From positions 1 through 6,843 of the forward strand of contig CALKDV010000180.1 of the NCBI GenBank assembly GCA_938084085.1: 6,843 nucleotides of DNA, given 5' to 3'. This DNA is from an uncultured Nannocystaceae bacterium. GTDB lineage: Bacteria > Myxococcota_A > Polyangia > Nannocystales > Nannocystaceae. The position numbers were made by a program, and so were the translations under genes. Positions 1 to 4,577 of the stretch are shown piece after piece (the stretch's first letter is position 1; the number at the start of each line of letters is the position of its first letter). The notes beneath the pieces are model-generated. The model searched no databases. It saw only the letters and a list, made by a program, of their open reading frames with translations, and was not told where the DNA came from.

Positions 1-128
1 AGAACACGGGCGCGCCGTCCCACTTCCATGCATATCCGGCTCTCGTAACGGCCTGGCAGCCGCACCGGGCGATGAAGCCTCATTCAACCCCCATACCGGG
101 GCGGACCCGCGCGCGGAGCGAACCTCTC
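1..128. other. Gene-free left edge of the window
   Basis: No reading frame here can be supported as a gene. Several frames are open across the left edge on both strands. One minus-strand frame could be the beginning of a gene running out of the window, but too little of it is visible to judge. The stop codon of the MATE gene lies at the right border. An imperfect inverted repeat at 123-139, centred on TCCTAGGA, overlaps that stop codon. It has no T tract, so I do not call it a terminator. Confidence 0.4.
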
Positions 129-1490
129 CTAGGACGAGGCGCTCAAGTGACCGGGCCCGCGCTTCCCGATGTAGATTGCGAGACAGGTCGCGACGATGGA
201 GAGGCCGACCGCGAGCCCCCACCAGATCCCTGCGAGACCCGCCTCAAGCTTGAACGCGATCAGCCAGGCGAAGGGGATCGCGAGCACGTAGTACGCCATA
301 AAATTGAATGCCGCCGCCGGCTTGGTGGTGCCCCCCCCTCGAAGCACACCGCCGCCCACGACCTGCACACCGTCAAACACCTGGAAAATCGCCGCGATGG
401 GCAAGATGGCCGCGGCCGCATTGATCACCTCAGCGTTGTCGGTGTAGAGCGCGGGCAGACCATGGCGGAACACGACGAAGCTCAAGGCCGGGAGAAGCAT
501 GACCCCGCCACCGAGGGCGAGCGCGATAAACGACGCGCGACGGGCCATCACGGCGTAGCCCGCCCCGAGCAGATTCCCAATCCGCACAGCCGCCCCGATC
601 GACACGCCCAACGGCAACATGAACGAGAGCGACGCGAGGTTGAGCACGATACTGTGGGCGGCCAGCGGATGCTCCCCGAGCACCCCCGCCATCAAGGTGG
701 CGATCTGAAACGCCCACATCTCGAGCCCGTATTGGAGTGACACGGGCACGCCGTGGGCGAGCACCTCCCGCAAGCCACTCCAGCGCCACGCCTCTCGACC
801 CCAGGGCACCCACGAATCTCGATGGAGTCCAAACCCCACCGTCCAGGCCCACAGCAAGACCAACAACACCACCCGCGTGCTCGCCGTCGCGATGGCGGCA
901 CCCTCGATACCCATGGCGTCAAAGCCGAGGTGGCCAAAGATGAGCGCCCAGTTCGCGACCACGTTAAACGCGTTCCCGGCCAAGACCACCCAGAGCCCGG
1001 GCGCCACCCGCCCCATCGCCTGCAGATATTGGCGCAGTGCGTTGAACACCATGAAAAACGGGATGCTCAAGATCTGCAGGCGCACGTACTCCCCTGCCAT
1101 GGCCGCCAGCCCAGGTGATTGATCGACCAAGAGGAGCGCGGGCTCGGTCAGCAACCACAACAGCGCGAGCGGGAGGCTGCTCGCGACGGCGATCACCACC
1201 CCACGTTGGAGCGCCAGCCCCACGCGGCGCTTGTCCCCCGCTCCGTGCGCGTAGGTCAAGATAGGATCGAGCCCGAAGATCAGTCCGAGCCCGAAGATGA
1301 GGGTGCCAAAAATCCAAACATTGCCCAAGGACGCTGCATCCAGCTCCGCGACACCCAAGCGCCCGAGCATCACCATGTCCACCACGCCGAGCGTCATGGT
1401 CCCAAGCTGCGTCAACGCCACGGGACCACCGAGCGCCGCGAGGCGCTTGACCTCCCAGGTCCATGGCTTGTCGCGCTCGACGGCGTTCAT
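129..1490 (-). CDS. MATE family (NorM-type) multidrug/cation antiporter
   Basis: This is a 453-residue inner-membrane protein of the usual MATE length with about twelve hydrophobic helices in two homologous halves. MATE pumps of the NorM branch export cationic drugs and metabolites in exchange for Na+ or H+. The N-terminal half carries the family signature GVVDMVMLGRLG (Asp38), then AGNAFNVVANWALIFG and GIEGAAIA near residues 171-201. The C-terminal half has Glu257 in GLEMWAF and Asp373 in FDGVQVVGGGVLRGG. By position these match the cation-site acidic residues known from Vibrio NorM. The ATG at 1490 is essentially forced, because an in-frame TAA lies three codons upstream. A GGGGA stretch about 10 bases before it may serve as ribosome binding site. 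The upstream co-oriented gene ends 58 bp away, so a shared transcript is possible. The substrate cannot be told from sequence. A run of eight G residues falls in the codons for Gly385-387. Confidence 0.95.
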   Translation of the reverse strand: MNAVERDKPWTWEVKRLAALGGPVALTQLGTMTLGVVDMVMLGRLGVAELDAASLGNVWIFGTLIFGLGLIFGLDPILTYAHGAGDKRRVGLALQRGVVIAVASSLPLALLWLLTEPALLLVDQSPGLAAMAGEYVRLQILSIPFFMVFNALRQYLQAMGRVAPGLWVVLAGNAFNVVANWALIFGHLGFDAMGIEGAAIATASTRVVLLVLLWAWTVGFGLHRDSWVPWGREAWRWSGLREVLAHGVPVSLQYGLEMWAFQIATLMAGVLGEHPLAAHSIVLNLASLSFMLPLGVSIGAAVRIGNLLGAGYAVMARRASFIALALGGGVMLLPALSFVVFRHGLPALYTDNAEVINAAAAILPIAAIFQVFDGVQVVGGGVLRGGGTTKPAAAFNFMAYYVLAIPFAWLIAFKLEAGLAGIWWGLAVGLSIVATCLAIYIGKRGPGHLSASS

Positions 1491-1548
1491 GTCGATTTAA
1501 TCCCCACGTTGGACGGGGGACTACCACCCAGTCACGACCGCGGCAACT

Positions 1549-2496
1549 TCACGCGGATTGAACGCAACGTTCGCGCGAGAGCGACGAACTGCGCGCCTCG
1601 AGCGAGGGCGCGAGCGTCGCTGTGGAGGCCCGCACCGCTGCGCGACGACACCAGCGGGGCCCGATGAGCCGGAAAATTGGGACCTGCCGTCGCAAGCGCG
1701 CGTCTCCAAGACAAAGGCGCACCGCCTCCATCGCGTCGTGCCTCGGTCGCAGCGCCCCGCGCTCGACTGCGGACCACAGCGCCTCCACCCGCGCGCGCGA
1801 CACCTCGAGACGCGCGGCGAAGGTGGCGGGATCGAGGGACACGCGCTCCGCTGTGGCCACGGCGACGCCTGCAGCCTCCTCAGAGTTCATAAGCGTCTGC
1901 GGACCACAGCGGTACGCCGCGCACAGGGCTTGCAGCACGCTCAGCGAGTCGTAGACCCCACGAGACCGTAGCGCCGCCCGCCGAAGCCGACGCCGCCCGC
2001 CCCTGTCTCCTCGGCCATCTTGGCACGTCGCCCACACGGGGAGCTCGAGGCGAGAGACGCCGGCGGCTCGACTCAGGGCCGCCGTGTCGAGCCAGGGCGA
2101 CGCGCTCGCCCCCACGGTCTCTCGAAACGTCGACCACAGCGGTTCGAACGGACCTTGGGCGTGCGCGTCTTCTTGAGCACGCTGCGCCATCTCCACCACC
2201 AACCCCGGCACCGCGCGAGGGTCGACCACCCACGACGATCGCTCAGGAAATGACCACGCTCCCGCCGGGAATAAGCTCGCCAGGCTCGCCGCCCGCAGCG
2301 CTCGCTCCACGCGCTCGCGCACCTGATTCGCGGCGCCACCTTGCAGCACCAACTCCACCCCACACGCCGAGAGCCGCGCCCCCAACACCGGCCCGACCTC
2401 GCGACGCAGTCGCTCCCAAAACGGGGCCGCGATCGCCATGCGCCGGAGGTCGAGGTGGAGGTGGGACGACGACGCGCGAAGATAATGAGTCTGCAT
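1549..2496 (-). CDS. Degenerate RAYT/IS200-like transposase relative with DnaA-C-like C-terminus
   Basis: This 315-residue protein is not an obvious family member, but its layout matches REP-associated tyrosine transposases. Residues 5-52 resemble the N-terminal strand-helix-strand part (HYLRA, then PFWERLRREVGPVLGARLSACGVELVLQGG). Residues 75-90 (LFPAGAWSFPERSSWVVD) match the usual LFQGRYKS-LVD segment. Residues 93-138 end in PLWSTFRETVG and PWLDT, the typical WSS-YLG-PWLDT region. Residues 183-245 look like the DnaA-C-type helix-turn-helix found at the end of many of these proteins. The HxH catalytic motif expected near residue 46-50 is missing, as is a convincing catalytic tyrosine, so cleavage activity is unlikely. 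An in-frame TAG four codons upstream fixes the ATG at 2496, but no good ribosome binding site precedes it. The last 45 residues are Arg/Ser-rich and match nothing I know. It could be a decaying gene or a domesticated DNA-binding protein. The family call is inference from recall. Confidence 0.65.
   Translation of the reverse strand: MQTHYLRASSSHLHLDLRRMAIAAPFWERLRREVGPVLGARLSACGVELVLQGGAANQVRERVERALRAASLASLFPAGAWSFPERSSWVVDPRAVPGLVVEMAQRAQEDAHAQGPFEPLWSTFRETVGASASPWLDTAALSRAAGVSRLELPVWATCQDGRGDRGGRRRLRRAALRSRGVYDSLSVLQALCAAYRCGPQTLMNSEEAAGVAVATAERVSLDPATFAARLEVSRARVEALWSAVERGALRPRHDAMEAVRLCLGDARLRRQVPIFRLIGPRWCRRAAVRASTATLAPSLEARSSSLSRERCVQSA
1618..2143. repeat. Five copies of the 8-mer CGCTGTGG inside the RAYT-like gene
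   Basis: The 8-mer is on the plus strand at 1618-1625 and 1849-1856. Its reverse complement is at 1774-1781, 1904-1911 and 2134-2141. Two of these belong to an exact 15-base direct repeat, CTGCGGACCACAGCG, at 1767-1781 and 1897-1911. The copy at 2132-2143 shares 12 bases with 1902-1913. The two 15-base copies are read in different codon frames (LWSA versus RCGPQ), so a protein repeat does not explain them. I found no further copy in the rest of the window by eye. Function is unknown. Confidence 0.5.
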
Positions 2497-2736
2497 GTGC
2501 CGGCTCTATGCGCGCTCCGTGCCAACCCACACCTCCTTCACTCGCAACCGCCGAAGCGGACCTCTCCTCCCCACCGAACGCACCGCCACGGAGACCTGTT
2601 CGTTCTCCAATGGCCGCCCACCCTCGCCCACCCCGTCCCGCGCGTCGGCCACAGAGGACCGCCCCGGCCCGGCGGCGAGCGGCCCCCGGACGCATTCGTG
2701 GCACACAACGCCGGATCGACGTAGGCTCGTGGTCCC
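2497..2736. other. Divergent intergenic region between RAYT-like and membrane-protein genes
   Basis: This gap of 240 bp lies between two genes that point away from each other, so both promoters should be here. It is very C-rich on the plus strand. I see no convincing -35/-10 pair for either gene. The main recognisable structure is a G-quadruplex-type motif on the minus strand at 2617-2639. Several reading frames are open across it, but they resemble no protein and are expected in GC-rich DNA. Confidence 0.5.
2617..2639 (-). other. G-quadruplex-type motif upstream of the RAYT-like gene
   Basis: Read on the minus strand, five runs of three or four G are separated by loops of 2, 1, 3 and 1 bases. 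This fits the canonical G3+N1-7 pattern. It lies about 120-143 bases before the minus-strand start at 2496, on that gene's coding strand, so it could form in DNA or in a leader transcript. Such motifs also arise by chance in DNA this GC-rich, and only the motif itself is seen. Confidence 0.5.
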
Positions 2737-3126
2737 ATGAACGAAGCCGTCATGCGCCCCAACGAGCTTGCGCTCGCGGTCTCTGGCCTCGCCGGCATCG
2801 TTGGGTTTTTGCTACTCCCTACCATCGGCGGGTGGCTCCGTATCTTCTTGAGATTCGTGGAATCGGGGCGACGCCTCGGGAGCACCCCACGCTTGTCCGG
2901 TGGATCCGTCGTCGTCGCCTTGGGGATCACGGTTACCTTGGGATTTTTCTCCGTCGCCCACATCCGCGCGGCGCGGCTGCTGCGTCAGGTCACCCGAGAA
3001 GCCCCGGTGTTCAACACCACTGTGTCGAGCATCGCGATCGGCGTGGCGGTCTGGGTGTGCTACGCCCTCTTGGTGCGGCAGCTGAGGCGCGAGTACCAGC
3101 GAAGCCGCGCCCATCGACGCTGGTGA
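2737..3126 (+). CDS. Small membrane protein of unknown family, about three helices
   Basis: I do not recognise this 129-residue protein. It has three hydrophobic stretches, at about residues 10-30 (LALAVSGLAGIVGFLLLPTI), 57-74 (SVVVALGITVTLGFFSVA) and 92-113 (FNTTVSSIAIGVAVWVCYALLV). The links are positively charged (FVESGRRLGSTPR and HIRAARLLRQVTRE), and the tail is strongly basic (RQLRREYQRSRAHRRW). By the positive-inside rule the basic C-terminus is probably cytoplasmic. No catalytic or metal-binding residues stand out. The ATG at 2737 has only a weak AGG upstream; ATG at 2752 (Met6) is an alternative. The clean hydrophobic periodicity is the main reason to prefer this frame over overlapping open frames on the opposite strand. 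The gene stands alone, with a divergent neighbour upstream and a convergent one 46 bp downstream. Confidence 0.6.
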   Translation: MNEAVMRPNELALAVSGLAGIVGFLLLPTIGGWLRIFLRFVESGRRLGSTPRLSGGSVVVALGITVTLGFFSVAHIRAARLLRQVTREAPVFNTTVSSIAIGVAVWVCYALLVRQLRREYQRSRAHRRW

Positions 3127-3172
3127 GCCAGCGGACCCCGGCCGAGCCCGCACCCGCCAGACCGCATCTTCT

Positions 3173-4309
3173 TCACGGCCATCGGGCTTCGAGCACCGTG
3201 TAGCCAGGGTAGTCGTAGGCGTCGCCTTCGGCCCCCATCGATTGGAACACTCCCCGCATGGTGCCGGCGCGATTCACCACGGCGCACACCACCCCTCCTG
3301 GGCGCAGATAGTCGCGCAGCGGCGCCACCAACGTCGTCAACGCTTCGCGCGGCGCGTGGGTCGGCGGGTTCATCAGCACCAGCCCCACCTTCCCCTCGAA
3401 GCCCGCCCCCTCCGACACCCCCGCAGGCGGCATGCCGTCGTAGAGCCGCGCGTGTACCCGCCCGTCCAAGCCGTGGCGCGCGATGTTGTCGCGCATGTCG
3501 TGCACCGCGAGCAAATTGGAGTCCACCGCCAACACCTGCGCCTCGGGGAGCCGGTGCGCCGCGCCCACGGCGAGGGGACCCGCCCCGGCGCACAAGTCCA
3601 CCACGTGGGTGCAATGGCCGAAACGCTGCGCGTGGGCCTCAAGGTGGACGAGCAACACCCGCGTCCCATCGTCGAGGGCGCGCCTGGAAAACACCCCAGG
3701 TCCGCTCGCCATGTCAGGGCGGCTGTCCTCGGGCAGCGGCCACTGGTAGCGAACGGCGCAGGCCTCTCGGGCCGCGGCCGCGTCGAACCCCTCGCCCCGC
3801 GACGCGCCGTACACTTGGTAGCCGCTCCCACGCGCGAGCACCTCCACACGCCCGAAAATAGATTCCATAAATGCCGCGAGCCGCTTGCCACCCTTTTGCT
3901 TGCGCGCCGAACACAAGAGCCAGCCATCTTCCGCGAGCCCGAGCGCCGCTGCGGCGAGGCTCCACTGGCTAAAATCAAGGCCGAGGTGGGCGCGCGGCCA
4001 GGTCAACGCGAGGTTAAAGGGTCCTCCATCGGCGACGAGGGCCTCCACCTGCCGCCCCGTGTCGACGCAGCGATGCACCGCGCCCTCCCGCTCGCGGACA
4101 TCCAAGATCCACCGCGTCGCCCCAACTCCCACGCCCTCGACCTCTCCACAATGCGCGAGCAAGACGCCGCCCCCGGCCTCGAGTCGATCGGCCCATCGCG
4201 CGCGCGCCACCTTGGCGAGCAAACGTACGCCGGGGTCATGGGCGTTGAGTCCGTCGGGTCCGCGCATGGCGTGATGGTGCCCGCACGGCGCCCCTCGCCA
4301 CAACCCCAC
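3173..4309 (-). CDS. RsmC/RlmG-family rRNA (guanine-N2)-methyltransferase
   Basis: This is a SAM-dependent methyltransferase with the two-domain layout of RsmC (16S G1207) and RlmG (23S G1835), which methylate the exocyclic N2 of guanine. From the GTG at 4309 it has 378 residues, close to family size. Residues 17-27 (GPDGLNAHDPG) match the start of the degenerate N-terminal domain. Residues 204-220 (PGVFSRRALDDGTRVLL) match the conserved PGVFS-LD-G linker. Motif I is VVDLCAGAGPLAV at 236-248, an acidic AVDSN lies at 261-265, and the catalytic motif is LMNPPTH at 312-318. Family members usually have DLGCGNG and NPPFH, so both motifs differ slightly. Which rRNA base is modified cannot be told. 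The start is uncertain. The frame is open to a GTG at 4438, but the added 43 residues are low-complexity and Gly-rich. TTG at 4303 and ATG at 4267 are also possible. The gene converges with the small membrane protein and diverges from the helicase. Confidence 0.88.
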   Translation of the reverse strand: MGLWRGAPCGHHHAMRGPDGLNAHDPGVRLLAKVARARWADRLEAGGGVLLAHCGEVEGVGVGATRWILDVREREGAVHRCVDTGRQVEALVADGGPFNLALTWPRAHLGLDFSQWSLAAAALGLAEDGWLLCSARKQKGGKRLAAFMESIFGRVEVLARGSGYQVYGASRGEGFDAAAAREACAVRYQWPLPEDSRPDMASGPGVFSRRALDDGTRVLLVHLEAHAQRFGHCTHVVDLCAGAGPLAVGAAHRLPEAQVLAVDSNLLAVHDMRDNIARHGLDGRVHARLYDGMPPAGVSEGAGFEGKVGLVLMNPPTHAPREALTTLVAPLRDYLRPGGVVCAVVNRAGTMRGVFQSMGAEGDAYDYPGYTVLEARWP

Positions 4310-4311
4310 AT

Positions 4312-4331
4312 CCCACCCGCCCCCGCCCCCC
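4312..4331 (-). other. Strong G-quadruplex motif with single-base loops
   Basis: On the minus strand the sequence is a run of six G, C, five G, C, three G, T, three G. That gives four G tracts with only one-base loops, the most stable class of G4 motif known. Further GGGG runs flank it, at 4304-4307 and 4338-4341. It lies on the coding strand immediately before the GTG chosen for the methyltransferase gene. It could therefore fold in the mRNA leader and affect translation start, or in the non-template DNA. Only the motif is observed; its function is inferred. Confidence 0.65.
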
Positions 4332-4384
4332 TCCTGGCCCCTTCCACCGCTGAGCCCACGGCGGCCCGTCCCCAAGATCGCCAA

Positions 4385-4397
4385 ATATGCCCCATAT
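4385..4397. promoter_or_regulatory. AT-rich palindrome ATATG-CCC-CATAT
   Basis: This is a perfect 5-bp inverted repeat with a 3-base centre, in one of the few AT-rich patches of this region. On the minus strand it includes CATATT (4389-4384), which resembles a -10 box about 75 bases before the GTG at 4309. No matching -35 box is clear. It could be an operator or promoter core if the methyltransferase gene starts downstream of it. It could equally be chance. Confidence 0.25.
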
Positions 4398-4500
4398 CGG
4401 CCATCAATCGCTCTTGAGGGCTGGCTAGACCCCGCCACGGTCGCCGTGTTATGCAGGGGTCGCGAGAGACGAGCGCCTCCGGTTGCGTTGCACTCGACCT

Positions 4501-4512
4501 CGCTAGTTAGCG
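4501..4512. promoter_or_regulatory. Palindrome CGCTA-GT-TAGCG before the helicase gene
   Basis: This is a perfect 5-bp inverted repeat with a 2-base centre, 65 bases upstream of the ATG at 4578 and directly before the alternative GTG/ATG starts at 4512 and 4515. It overlaps the possible -10 box TAGTTA. A repressor operator is conceivable, but the arms are short. Confidence 0.25.
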
Positions 4513-4577
4513 TGATGAGTAGGACTCCGCCGGACGCGGACTTCCCTCCACTGTCAACGGCGAACCCGCCACCGCGT

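Larger units (their letters stand above)
4310..4577. other. Divergent leader and promoter region of methyltransferase and helicase genes
   Basis: This stretch separates the starts of two genes that run apart, and it should hold both promoters. It contains a G4 motif (4312-4331), a palindrome in an AT-rich patch (4385-4397) and a second palindrome (4501-4512). A TTGCGT at 4483-4488 and TAGTTA at 4504-4509 are 15 bp apart and could be a weak promoter for the helicase gene. I am not confident in it. If the methyltransferase really starts at 4438, the left part of this region is coding. Confidence 0.45.

Noticed and set aside
1..48. Possible end or start of a gene at the left edge
   Set aside because: Frames are open on both strands, but fewer than 20 codons are visible and none shows a recognisable pattern.
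123..139. Hairpin-like repeat at the end of the MATE gene as an intrinsic terminator
   Set aside because: The stem is imperfect with a bulge, overlaps the stop codon and is not followed by a T tract on the minus strand.
72..740. 222-codon plus-strand frame over the 3' part of the MATE gene
   Set aside because: It is a charged low-complexity product antisense to conserved transporter helices, so a shadow frame.
1501..1520. TCCCC...GGGGA inverted repeat between the RAYT-like and MATE genes
   Set aside because: It has only 5-bp arms with a 10-base loop, the kind often found by chance in this composition. One arm is better explained as the MATE ribosome binding site.
2812..3153. 113-codon minus-strand frame opposite the membrane-protein gene
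   Set aside because: It has no hydrophobic pattern or motif and a Gly/Asp/Arg-rich composition typical of an antisense shadow.
2250..3203. 317-codon plus-strand frame spanning the divergent gap and the membrane-protein gene
   Set aside because: It is a low-complexity Pro/Arg/Ala sequence with no family resemblance, and overlaps the RAYT-like start and the more convincing membrane frame.
3242..4417. 391-codon open frame on the plus strand over the methyltransferase gene
   Set aside because: It is rich in His, Arg and Pro with no domain-like pattern, and is fully antisense to the recognisable RsmC/RlmG motifs.
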